The notes under the pieces were generated by a model that was not told the DNA's origin, did no database searches, and saw only the letters and a list, made by a program, of their open reading frames with translations. Below are positions 1 through 7,700 of a stretch of DNA of 53,935 nucleotides, one piece after another (the stretch's first letter is position 1; the number at the start of each line of letters is the position of its first letter). Both the position numbers and the translations under genes were made by a program. The stretch is from Streptococcus parasanguinis. GTDB taxonomy: Bacteria > Bacillota > Bacilli > Lactobacillales > Streptococcaceae. The DNA lies in the NCBI GenBank assembly GCA_018377375.1, contig JAGZZN010000006.1:1-53935 (forward strand), in the 5' to 3' direction.

Positions 1-509
1 CTTGCTTGACTAGGATCTATGGCGTAGAGCTCCTCATAACGTATCAAGGTACTGAGATAAGACAATTCTGGCTTGGTCGCAATCAGTGCAAGTGAGACTT
101 GATATCCTCTAGTTGCCAATAATTGGGCCGTTTTTCGGGGAACTTCTGTTGTTCTCAAGGTACCCTCGATTAATAAATGAAAATCTTTTTTACTCAACTC
201 ATCTACAAGATATTCAACCATTTGTCCCGCGAATACTTTGGTATAATCCACACTATCTTTGCCATACTTTTCCTGTAGGCCAAGGTAGTTCGGATGAAAA
301 GAGCGATAACTATCCCCATCAATGATAATGATATTACCTTGAAATTCCCTTTGTTTAATACGATGAATCGTTGTTTTCCCAGCACCACTCTGTCCACCGA
401 GCAAAATAGCCTTAGGATGAGATGAGGTTGTTTTTCCACGAGTTAAAGAACGGATAAGCCGTTTGGAGGCTTGTTCAAAATTATCTTGACTAAATTCTTC
501 TAGTTTCAT
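1..509 (-). CDS. pezT: PezT zeta-family toxin kinase (3' end beyond window)
   Basis: Reading leftward from ATG at 509, about 169 codons stay open to the window edge, so the C-terminus is missing (family length is about 250). The protein starts MKLEEFSQDNFEQ and carries a Walker A loop GGQSGAGKTT near residue 45, then IIIIDGDSYR and a later EGTLRTTEVP stretch, all hallmarks of zeta/PezT. Zeta toxins phosphorylate UDP-N-acetylglucosamine and so poison cell-wall synthesis. The ATG overlaps the pezA stop as TAATG, so the two genes are translationally coupled with antitoxin first. The pair is typical of streptococcal integrative elements. Only the truncation by the window limits the call. Confidence 0.93.
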   Translation of the reverse strand, partial: MKLEEFSQDNFEQASKRLIRSLTRGKTTSSHPKAILLGGQSGAGKTTIHRIKQREFQGNIIIIDGDSYRSFHPNYLGLQEKYGKDSVDYTKVFAGQMVEYLVDELSKKDFHLLIEGTLRTTEVPRKTAQLLATRGYQVSLALIATKPELSYLSTLIRYEELYAIDPSQA

Positions 510-985
510 TAAGCCACCACCAGATGACTAGCTTGTTCTAGCATACGTTCAATACCATCCAAATAGCCATTAAATCGCTCTATATCCTCAAACGTTGAAA
601 CAAGATAAATCCTCGTATTAATCAAATCAGACAAATCATCGCTCATTAGAACCCAAGGATTCAAAGTATCATCAAATGCAATTCCTTGTTCATCTTGAAA
701 ACGAAAAAGTTGCGCTAAGATATTCGCCCCTCGTTCTTTAATCACTTCAATTTTCAGAGTTAACTGATAATCTTCTACTGGTGTGAGCATTTTTTCCTCC
801 CCTACGATATCGACATACGAAACATTAAATTTCTTGCAGATACGATCTATTAATTCTGTCGAAACTCGACTTGTCCCATTTTCATAACGACTCAGACTAT
901 TTCTAGAGATACCAACAATCTTTGCAAACTCAGGCTGGGTTAATTTATGTGTTTTACGTAACGTTTTTATATTTTCTCCAATCAT
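509..985 (-). CDS. pezA: PezA antitoxin, XRE-type repressor
   Basis: This 158-aa protein has an N-terminal helix-turn-helix (residues about 5-60, with LTQPEFAKIVGISRNSLSRYE) and an acidic helical C-terminal half that in this family wraps and blocks the PezT kinase. It is preceded by a good AGGAGG ribosome site and directly overlaps pezT. Family knowledge says PezA binds a palindrome at its own promoter and represses the operon, more tightly with PezT. A perfect palindrome is visible at the promoter here (1028-1055). Both genes look intact, so the module is probably functional and helps retain the surrounding mobile element. Confidence 0.94.
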   Translation of the reverse strand: MIGENIKTLRKTHKLTQPEFAKIVGISRNSLSRYENGTSRVSTELIDRICKKFNVSYVDIVGEEKMLTPVEDYQLTLKIEVIKERGANILAQLFRFQDEQGIAFDDTLNPWVLMSDDLSDLINTRIYLVSTFEDIERFNGYLDGIERMLEQASHLVVA

Positions 986-1010
986 GTAACTCCTCCTTTT
1001 ATTTATTTCT

Positions 1011-1055
1011 ATTATAGCACAAAAAATAAAAACGCACCAATTTTGGTGCGTTTTT
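1011..1055 (-). promoter_or_regulatory. pezAT promoter with palindromic operator, possibly doubling as terminator
   Basis: On the minus strand a perfect -10 TATAAT lies at 1011-1016. The -35 position falls inside a perfect palindrome, CGCACCAA-TT-TTGGTGCG, at 1033-1050, flanked by A and T tracts. The overlap suggests a PezA operator. Because the hairpin is followed by T runs in both directions, it could also terminate transcription from the gene at 1204-1566. The sequence alone does not separate the two roles. Confidence 0.6.
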
Positions 1056-1171
1056 ATCCAACTCTAGCTGAATGAAATAATTCATCTGTTACATTGTTGG
1101 CAAACCAATCATCTAATACAATGGCTTTATCAAATAATCTATCTTATCTATTTTAAAGACAAATTTACCAC

Positions 1172-1203
1172 AAAAACACACTGAGATACTCGTCCCAGTA
1201 TGT
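1172..1203 (-). terminator. terminator of the 1204-1566 gene
   Basis: A hairpin with arms 1193-1203 and 1176-1186 (9 of 11 pairs) directly abuts the stop codon and is followed on the minus strand by TTTTTG. Confidence 0.55.
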
Positions 1204-1566
1204 TTATTTCACCTTGGATAACTTCATCAATAAACTTAAGCGTTCATCATTTTTGAGCTCTGATAACAAGCAAATCAACCGCTCATATCCAAGTTCTTTC
1301 TTCTGCTTGATTAATGAATTCATCACAGCCACCAAATCTTCTGGCGTAAAATTCCTTAAGTAAAGTGTAATATAACTTCCACTATTAGGAAATAGGCTAA
1401 CATGAATTGCATTATGTTCTTTTTGTCTAATTTTCATACCTCCTGTAGACTCCCTAATATAGAACTCATACACTGTCTTTTTGGGGTAGCAATCAAATGA
1501 GTTTTCGAATTCTCTGCGATTTTTATAGAGAATATAGTTAATGAGTGAATAATATTTTAGAAACAT
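1204..1566 (-). CDS. hypothetical protein, 120 aa
   Basis: This ORF has a strong SD (TAGGAGGAAACAACT before ATG), so it is a convincing gene. I do not recognise the family. The first 60 residues are rich in Tyr, Lys and Arg, the middle is beta-like (HVSLFPNSGSYITLYLRN), and the C-terminal half is helical and charged. There is no signal peptide or membrane segment. It runs opposite to the recombinase at 2575, and its upstream region carries TGGCATACT, a motif shared with the upstream regions of the recombinase and the replication initiator. It may therefore belong to the element's core control or replication functions, but that is inference from position only. Confidence 0.7.
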   Translation of the reverse strand: MFLKYYSLINYILYKNRREFENSFDCYPKKTVYEFYIRESTGGMKIRQKEHNAIHVSLFPNSGSYITLYLRNFTPEDLVAVMNSLIKQKKELGYERLICLLSELKNDERLSLLMKLSKVK

Positions 1567-1594
1567 AGTTGTTTCCTCCTAAAATGTTTTTACA

Positions 1595-1608
1595 GTTATA
1601 GTATGCCA
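1595..1608 (-). promoter_or_regulatory. TGGCATACT promoter-like motif before the 120-aa gene
   Basis: The minus strand reads GTGGCATACTATAAC about 30 nt before the start codon. It fits an extended -10 (TG-n-CATACT, or overlapping TATAAC). The same core occurs at 1845-1853 and 9992-10000 on the other strand. No convincing -35 is visible. Confidence 0.4.
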
Positions 1609-1730
1609 CAAATCCCAATTTATAAAAAAATAATTAAGAAAAAACGATAAAGATATTGTTTCACTTATTGAATTTTTTGTAGTTTTTCCTCTTTCTCTCA
1701 TCCCTCATTTATTTTGCAATTCTAATTTTT

Positions 1731-1783
1731 CTGTGTGTTTAGCGTTGACAGAAACGTATGTGTAAGTCACGCTAAACACACAG
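1731..1783. repeat. perfect 15-bp inverted repeat with 23-bp spacer
   Basis: Left arm CTGTGTGTTTAGCGT (1731-1745) and right arm 1769-1783 are exact reverse complements. The repeat lies in the AT-rich gap between two divergent genes and no ORF spans it. No long T tract follows, so a terminator is unlikely. In an element that encodes a phage-type replication initiator, a nick site, origin or recombinase site is possible; this is inference. Confidence 0.7.
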
Positions 1784-1844
1784 TACTAGGTAAAAGTGAA
1801 TAACGTAAAAAAATCTTATCCTGATTTTTTTATTTTAAAATTTA

Positions 1845-1909
1845 TGGCATACTAATAATATGTAGATAATTGATTAAGTAGAGACGTAACTAATATAGCT
1901 ACGTTTTTT
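1845..1909 (+). promoter_or_regulatory. promoter motif plus attenuator-like hairpin
   Basis: TGGCATACT lies at 1845-1853 (extended -10 type). About 30 nt downstream a hairpin (arms ACGTA-a-CTA and TAG-c-TACGT, 1884-1904) is followed directly by six T, the shape of an intrinsic terminator. It lies upstream of a strong SD and short leader ORF, so it may attenuate transcription into the recombinase gene at 2575. Confidence 0.45.
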
Positions 1910-1932
1910 ATGTTTGAAAGGAGGTAGCTATC

Positions 1933-1992
1933 GTGGAAACAGTAGGTTTAAGCTGGGTTAGGAAAGAACCAGTTTTGTATTTCATTAACTAA
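1933..1992 (+). CDS. possible 19-codon leader peptide
   Basis: GTG at 1933 follows an excellent SD (GAAAGGAGG, 7-nt spacing) and opens a 19-codon frame ending in FIN-stop at 1990. The C-terminal part YFIN-stop recurs in frame in the second copy of the 138-bp repeat, but that copy has no SD. It sits just after the attenuator-like hairpin. It could be a true leader peptide that couples translation to the hairpin or to the structured leader. Coding by such a short ORF cannot be shown from sequence alone. Confidence 0.4.
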   Translation: METVGLSWVRKEPVLYFIN

Positions 1993-2240
1993 AAAAAAAT
2001 AAATGTATAGATAATAAAAGAGATGTCAATAGCATTTTAAAAAAAAACTTTTTGATTGTAACAAAGTAAAGAATAAAAGTAAAAAACGAAAGTAAATAAC
2101 AGGAACCAATTTTTGTATTTCATTAACTAAAAAAAAATAAATGTATAGATAATAAAAGTAATGTCAACAGCAGTTTAAAAAAATTTTTTGAGCATAACAA
2201 AGTAAAAAATCAAAGTATAAAAACTAAAGTAAATAACAAA
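1965..2240. repeat. two 138-bp tandem direct repeats, AT-rich
   Basis: The copies cover about 1965-2102 and 2103-2240 with a period of 138. The best-conserved part is around ATTTCATTAACTAAAA followed by AAATGTATAGATAATAAAAG. The rest matches with scattered substitutions (for example AATAGCA against AACAGCA). No ORF of size covers them. Large tandem repeats ahead of a recombinase or replication gene suggest origin-type binding sites, but the unit is long for iterons. Confidence 0.8.
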
Positions 2241-2261
2241 AGTCTAAAAATCAAATACAAA

Positions 2262-2536
2262 AACTAGCTTAGCTCAGTCGCTAAATTCAGAGCATTTAAA
2301 CCTGAAAAAGACTAACAAGAAAAAACAACAGATTTTTATCTGAAAGATGGAACTCTACATCTTATTTGAATTGAGTCAACTTGTCATGTTGTAAAATGAC
2401 TTGGTTATCTTCTTAGCCATCAATTAAGAAGCGCCCTAAGCAAAGGGAAGATACTACATCAGTGAATATAAGCTTAAGTCACTGCACTACTTCAACTTGA
2501 ATAAAAAAGACCTTAAGATTTTTCTTAAGATCTTCT
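2262..2536 (+). other. hairpin-rich non-coding leader upstream of recombinase
   Basis: The stretch contains several small hairpins in series: CAGAT-TTTT-ATCTG (about 2329-2342), AAGATG-8 nt-CATCTT (about 2344-2363) and CTTAAG-ATTTTT-CTTAAG (about 2512-2529). Near 2270 TAGCTCAGTCG followed by GAGC resembles a tRNA D-arm, but no T-arm or CCA end follows. It may be a structured 5' leader or a small RNA. No protein-coding gene is supported between 1993 and 2574. Confidence 0.35.
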
Positions 2537-2574
2537 TTAAAAGTAGACAATATACATATAGAAAGGAAAGAACT

Positions 2575-3585
2575 ATGGCAAAGAAGAGACGTAGTCGTGC
2601 TGATCGACGAGAAGCTAAAGAGAAAGCTAAGAAACAACAGATAGATTCTCTAACTACTTTCGAAGGCCGTAAACAATTCGTCCAATCAAAAGGACTAACT
2701 AATCTAGTCACGCGCTTTAAAAAAGGAAAGGGTATCAAGCGAAATGAATCCAAAAAAACGGGAGAGGACATTCATTTAATCCATACCGATCGAACTCTTC
2801 ATAACTACGCTGGTTCCTGGAGCAGATTCGCTTCCTTTGTTGCCTCAATAACTACTGCCGAAGATTTAGAAGCTCTTGAAAAATCTAACAATATTGAGGG
2901 ATGGATTGACTTAGTAAATCAATACTTAGAACATTGTAAGAAATTAGGACTTTCTGCTCCAACCCAGTCAACCTATAAAGCAGCATTAGCAAAAGTTTTA
3001 GGCGTGTCTTCTACTGCTTTTATTGCTACAGATATTCGATATCGAGCCAACAAAAAGAATAATCGCTTAAAGTCTAATGACGATAGAATGTCTGAAGAAA
3101 CAAATAATCGCTGGTTTTCAATCGTATCTGCCACTGGGCTACGAAAAAATGAATTAATGGCTATTACAGGTGATTCTCTCTACCAACGTGAGGATGGCCA
3201 ATATTATCTTAAAATTATTGGTAAAAAGCATAAATCAAAAGGAGCACGAGACCGATGGGTTCCGATTATTACGCGAGACAAAGAAGAATTAGAAATGCTT
3301 GTTGAAGAATTTAAACTAGCTGGTAAAAAGCGTGTGTTTCAAGTTCCATCTGCTTTAAAACCTCATAAATATCGTGCAGAATACGCAAAACGTCTTTATC
3401 TTCTTGTCGCGCGAGATCCCAAAGATATCAAAGATAAAAAAGAAAAAATTTATCTACGAGGCGAATTAAAAGGTGTTGTCCTTGATCGAAAGGCTTGTTT
3501 AATTGTATCACGCGCTCTCGGACATAATCGACCAGAAGAGTTTCAAAAGTCCTATGCTTATAAGTTAATCGCACAAGCAAACTAA
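2575..3585 (+). CDS. divergent tyrosine recombinase
   Basis: The start chosen is ATG 2575 (336 aa, SD GAAAGGAAAG); an in-frame ATG at 2497 lacks an SD and lies in the hairpin leader. The N-terminus is strongly basic (MAKKRRSRADRREAKEKAKK). A core-binding-like region (about 65-165) is followed by a catalytic domain with box I TGLRKNEL (Arg about 189), a Lys-rich beta hairpin (GKKHKSKGARDRW), HKYR (about 263), LGH (about 314) and a Tyr in SYAYK near 327-329, so all tyrosine-recombinase residues are present. It is unlike the integrase at 12008 and far from the att site, so it may resolve multimers or act at the 1731-1783 or 138-bp repeats. The family assignment is by motif, and the exact role is unknown. 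Confidence 0.72.
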   Translation: MAKKRRSRADRREAKEKAKKQQIDSLTTFEGRKQFVQSKGLTNLVTRFKKGKGIKRNESKKTGEDIHLIHTDRTLHNYAGSWSRFASFVASITTAEDLEALEKSNNIEGWIDLVNQYLEHCKKLGLSAPTQSTYKAALAKVLGVSSTAFIATDIRYRANKKNNRLKSNDDRMSEETNNRWFSIVSATGLRKNELMAITGDSLYQREDGQYYLKIIGKKHKSKGARDRWVPIITRDKEELEMLVEEFKLAGKKRVFQVPSALKPHKYRAEYAKRLYLLVARDPKDIKDKKEKIYLRGELKGVVLDRKACLIVSRALGHNRPEEFQKSYAYKLIAQAN

Positions 3586-3618
3586 AGATTTTCAAACATC
3601 ATTATATTTTCTCGAAAA

Positions 3619-3676
3619 AAATAGTTCTATAATTTCTACAATTGATAAAATAACTGTAGAAATTATAGAACTATTT
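3619..3676. terminator. 22-bp perfect hairpin after the recombinase
   Basis: Arms 3619-3640 and 3655-3676 are exact reverse complements with a 14-nt loop, about 30 nt after the recombinase stop. The stem is AT-rich and only short T stretches follow. It may terminate both converging genes, although it is unusually long and perfect for a terminator. Confidence 0.55.
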
Positions 3677-3763
3677 ATTTCAAACAAAAGAGATCATAAA
3701 AACAGGCATAGAACCACAATACTTTAAAAAATCACTTAAATAAGAACTGTTTAAAGGAAAAAC

Positions 3764-4510
3764 TTAAATATTTTTATTCTTTTTTAAAAATGTGATAATA
3801 GCAACTACAGATAGCAAAACGATTGAAACTATAAGAATAATGATTTTAATTTCATTGGATAGTTTTTTATTACTATAATCATGTTCTTCAGTTTTATCAA
3901 TTTCCTCTAAATCTGCCTTACTCTCTTTTGGTTCTGTTTCTTTATTTGTTATATTTTCTGTAGTTTCTAGCTCTGTAGTAATGGTATTTTCTTTTTTGGA
4001 ACCGAACATCCCAGTCTGAGTTCCTATAGCTTCCTGGTAAAACTTATCCAGTTCATCGTTACTAAAATTTCCCTTTAAGTAGCTTCCGTCTTTTCTCTGA
4101 AAATCAACTAGACCATAGTAAGTAGATATAAATTTTTTATCTCCCTCTATAACAACAAAACAAGGTTTCTCATGTACTGAAGGATTCTTTATAACCTTTT
4201 TAACCATATATGTTGCCTTAAGTTGTGTTATTGATCTAGCAACTAATCCTTCACCATATACTCTCATTTTATATTCGCCTAGTGGAACATTAGTCTCTTG
4301 AACCCAATTATTATCTTTATTGATTTTTAGAGTCTTTACAACTTCTTCAGTATCTGGTTTTACTAAAAGTACAGTAATCTCTTGCGTATAATTTTCTTGA
4401 ACAATTGCTTGCACTACCACAGGGCCAGTTTCGTCCGCATATACATTAGAAATATTGATAGCAAAGAATATACTTAAAAAGGTTATGAACATCTTCAAAA
4501 AACTTTTCAT
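3764..4510 (-). CDS. secreted, C-terminally membrane-anchored protein, 248 aa
   Basis: A Sec signal peptide (residues 1 to about 25, ending VYA-DE) is followed by an extracellular region of beta-rich character (about 26-165), then a Thr/Glu/Lys-rich linker (about 170-215). A C-terminal hydrophobic helix (IIILIVSIVLLSVVAIITF) ends in KKNKNI. There is no LPxTG motif, so membrane anchoring rather than sortase is expected. I do not recognise the family. It lies downstream of the LPxTG protein gene on the same strand, separated by a terminator-like hairpin and a frameshifted small gene. It may be a surface partner of that protein, but nothing direct shows this. Confidence 0.75.
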   Translation of the reverse strand: MKSFLKMFITFLSIFFAINISNVYADETGPVVVQAIVQENYTQEITVLLVKPDTEEVVKTLKINKDNNWVQETNVPLGEYKMRVYGEGLVARSITQLKATYMVKKVIKNPSVHEKPCFVVIEGDKKFISTYYGLVDFQRKDGSYLKGNFSNDELDKFYQEAIGTQTGMFGSKKENTITTELETTENITNKETEPKESKADLEEIDKTEEHDYSNKKLSNEIKIIILIVSIVLLSVVAIITFLKKNKNI

Positions 4511-4527
4511 TCTGTTAATCTTTCTCT

Positions 4528-4685
4528 TTATTCGAAATCTCTCAATTGTTCTATAGAAATATCAATTTTATGTATTTCTTCTATTAATTCTGCAAAAGGA
4601 TCATCCAACCTAGTTTCTCTACTATTTCTGTTGGTACACGGCCATTAATTTCTGTAAATATTTCAATCCATTGCTCTTTATCCAT
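4528..4685 (-). pseudogene. frameshifted small gene (MDKEQWIEIF...GRVPT type)
   Basis: ATG 4685 opens MDKEQWIEIFTEINGRVPTE and then leaves frame near 4608. In the shifted frame the reading continues LDDPFAELIEEIHKIDISIE and ends at TAA 4528. The start-to-stop span of 158 nt is not a multiple of three, consistent with one indel. The start resembles small streptococcal proteins beginning MxKxxWIxxFxxxNGRxP, of unknown function. Unshifted, only 33 codons would be translated. Confidence 0.55.
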
Positions 4686-4712
4686 CGTATACTCCTATTT
4701 TTAATATTAAAT

Positions 4713-4761
4713 TAAAAGGCTGAAGTAGATTACCTTAAAAGGTTCTATTTCCTCCAGCCTA
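4713..4761 (-). terminator. terminator of the LPxTG protein gene
   Basis: On the minus strand AGGCTG and CAGCCT arms with further inner pairing (ACC-TTTTAA-GGT) form a long imperfect hairpin followed by TTTTAATTT, 30 nt after the stop at 4790. Confidence 0.6.
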
Positions 4762-4789
4762 TAAATTTATTTATAGATTGCTCTTAATA

Positions 4790-7700
4790 TTACTCACTTT
4801 TTCTCCGCAATTTTATTCCAAATAATCCCATGAACATAGCTCCTAAGCCAATCAAGAACAAACTATTCTCTGAACCTGTATTTGGTAAAGTCGTATTAAC
4901 ACCATATCTAGGTTTATTTCCAACATAAATATAAGTTGGATTACTTAGATCAGATCTAAGTTTGTCAGTTCCCAGTTTATGCTCTAGATTCTCTACCCTA
5001 GAATCATGTCTATGGTTCAATGATTCTTGAGGTTTATTATATAGCTTCTGATATGCAAGTAGAACAGCTTCGTACTGAGCTTTGGCATCCAATTGATTTT
5101 GGAGAAGAGCGCTTAGTTTCGCTTGTTCTGCTTCAAGAGTTTGAAGAGCTAGGCGGTGAGCCTCAAGAGCTTGTTCATAAGCTTCTTTTGCGATTTCGTA
5201 GTTCTCAGGAGCATGGATTAGACTATCAAGAAGAGTTTTCATCTCTTTGATGCTATCTTCGATTTTAGCAATCTCTGCACGAACAGTCTTTTCTTGAGCT
5301 TTCAAGTCGTCTAATTGAGCTTGGATAGTTGCTAGAACTTCTTCCTCTTGAGCTTGTTTTGCTTTGAATCCTTCAAGGACAAGTTCTTCTTGTGCAAGTT
5401 TAGCTTTTGCTTGTTCCAAAGCTTCTTGTTTAGTCTTCACATCAGCAGTTAGGTTGTCTACGGCTGTTTTAGCATCTGACAAACGTTTTTCTGCAAGAAC
5501 TTCAGCTTCAAGAGCTTCTTGGTATGTTTTTTGAGCATCAGGAGTTAAGTCCTTGGCTGCTTCTAATTTTGCAATTACTTTGCGAGTAGCTGTAAGTTCA
5601 TCATTAGCTTTCTTATAAGTCGCTTGTGCCACTTCAAGTTCAGCTTGTGTTGTTTTAGCAAGACCTTCAGCATCTTTCAACGCTTTTACGGCAATTACCA
5701 AAGCTTGGCGTTTTACTGCAAGGTCAGCGTTTAGGTTAGTAACGGCTGTTTCTGCATTTTCTAAGCGAGTTTTAGCTGTCTTGTAAGCTAGTTCTGCTTG
5801 GTCAAATGTAGCTTGAGCTTCTGGAGTCAAGTCTTTAATCGCTTTTACTTTAGCTAGAGCGTCCTTAGCTTGTTCTAATGCTTTAGAAGCATTGTTCTTA
5901 GCAGAAATTGCTCTTACAAGATTAGATTTTGCAGTTTTATCATCTTTTTCAGCCCGACTCAGTTCTGACTTAGCTTGTGCAAGCTTGTTGCTATTTGTGT
6001 TGATCTCGTTATTAAGGTCAACCAAAGCTTTCTCAGCTTTTTCATATCGTGTTTTGGCAGTTTGGTGTTCTGCTTTTGCAGTATCAAACTTAGCTTGTGC
6101 ATCAGGAGTTAAGTCTTTAATGGCTTTTGTGCGTTTGATAGCATCCTTAATGCTATTTAGCTTATCAACAGCATTGTTATGTGCAGTAGTCGCTTCTGCA
6201 AGCGTCTTTTGAGCAACCGTATTTGCGATAGTTGCTTTAGACAATGCTTTTTCTGCTTCCTTGTGAGTAGCACGTTTATTCTGAATTTCTTTTGTAAGAT
6301 TTGCATAAGCAGTGCTTGCGTTTGTGTTGCGCAATTCAGCTTTGCTTAATTCTGACTTAGCATTATCAAGAACACGTTGTGCATTAGGTGTCAAGTCTTG
6401 TGTATTAAGCAAGTTATTGAGACGGTTTGTGGTTGTAGCAAGATTAGATTTTGCAGTTTCATCTGCACGTTTAGCGGCAGTTAAACGATTCTGAGCATTG
6501 TTGTGAGTGGCATTTGCGGAAACTTGAATTTTCTTAGCTTGCGCCAAGTCTTTTTCCATTTTGCTGGTGTCAAATGGAGTTGGGAGCGGTTTTGCGATAC
6601 CCTTGTCGTAGTAATCGTCAATGTAAACAGAAGTACGTTCCCCAGTTGCATAGTTAATGGTTGTTTCTGTATGAGCATTTTTACCTGCAAATTGAACAAA
6701 GTGCGTACGCCCAACTTTATCTTTAGTGTAACTAATATTCCCCCCAACTGCACTTGGATAAGTTGGTTTAACACGCCCAACCATACCTTTCATGTGTCCG
6801 AAATTAGCATGAATATCATTGGTCATGAAGTCAATGACAGAATCGTAAACTTCACGATAGAGCTGAGACATAGTAGCCTTGCGAGTTTCCCTAACATTGC
6901 CACCACCCAAGTCGTGTGATGTCGCCAAAATCCATGCGTAATTCATTACCTCGCCATTCCATTTGACCTCATCAACACCATCATTTTCTAAGGCCGGGTG
7001 ACTATGCCCGCTATTGTAAGATTTATTTTCATTAGCGTAATTCTTGGCAATGTTTTTAATCCCTTGAACAGACTCATTGGTGACGATAAAGTTATGTGTT
7101 CCCCAGATTTGGTCTTGGAGGTTATTTGCCATGAGTACATAGTAATGGCTCAAGGCTTTAATTTGTTCATCAGTGATGTTATCCAAATCTACTTGAGAGT
7201 CATCAATTGGAAGAACAATGTTATTATTGTCCCAGCCAGTAAAGACGTTTTCCTTAGTTTCTGGATTCCAAACAAATTGTGGTTTTCCGAAATCATACTT
7301 ACCACCTTTGTACCATGCTTGGATAGCATTATTCAAAGCATGTTTGTTTTCTTCGCTACCATCATTCAAGTAGGTCTTGTAAGCTGCAATGACATTTTGT
7401 GGCAACTGAGGAATGGTCAAGTTTTTAATAGCAGAGATTTGTTTTTCAAGCGTATCAACAGTTTTATCTGCTTCATTCTTAGCGTTTTCAGCGTTTTCAG
7501 CGGCAGTTGTTGCGTCAGACAATTCTTGAGCAGTTGTACGCTTAGTATCTTCTTGTTGACCTTTTAGAGCCTTCAAGTCTTGGATGTCAGAGCGTTTTTG
7601 CGCATCTGTATTTTTCGCATCTTCTAATTTGCGTTCAGCATCATCTTTTTTAGCTTGCTTCGTTGCTAGGTCAGCTTTAGCATTGTCACGTTCACTTGTA

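Noticed and set aside
1965..2240. CRISPR-like repeats
   Set aside because: The repeat unit is 138 bp, in only two adjacent copies without spacers, and no cas genes are present.
2268..2330. Possible tRNA gene
   Set aside because: Only a D-arm-like segment is present; there is no acceptor pairing, anticodon stem or T-arm.
2487..2771. 94-codon minus-strand frame
   Set aside because: It lies opposite the basic N-terminus of the recombinase, and the composition is an image of the Lys/Arg codons.
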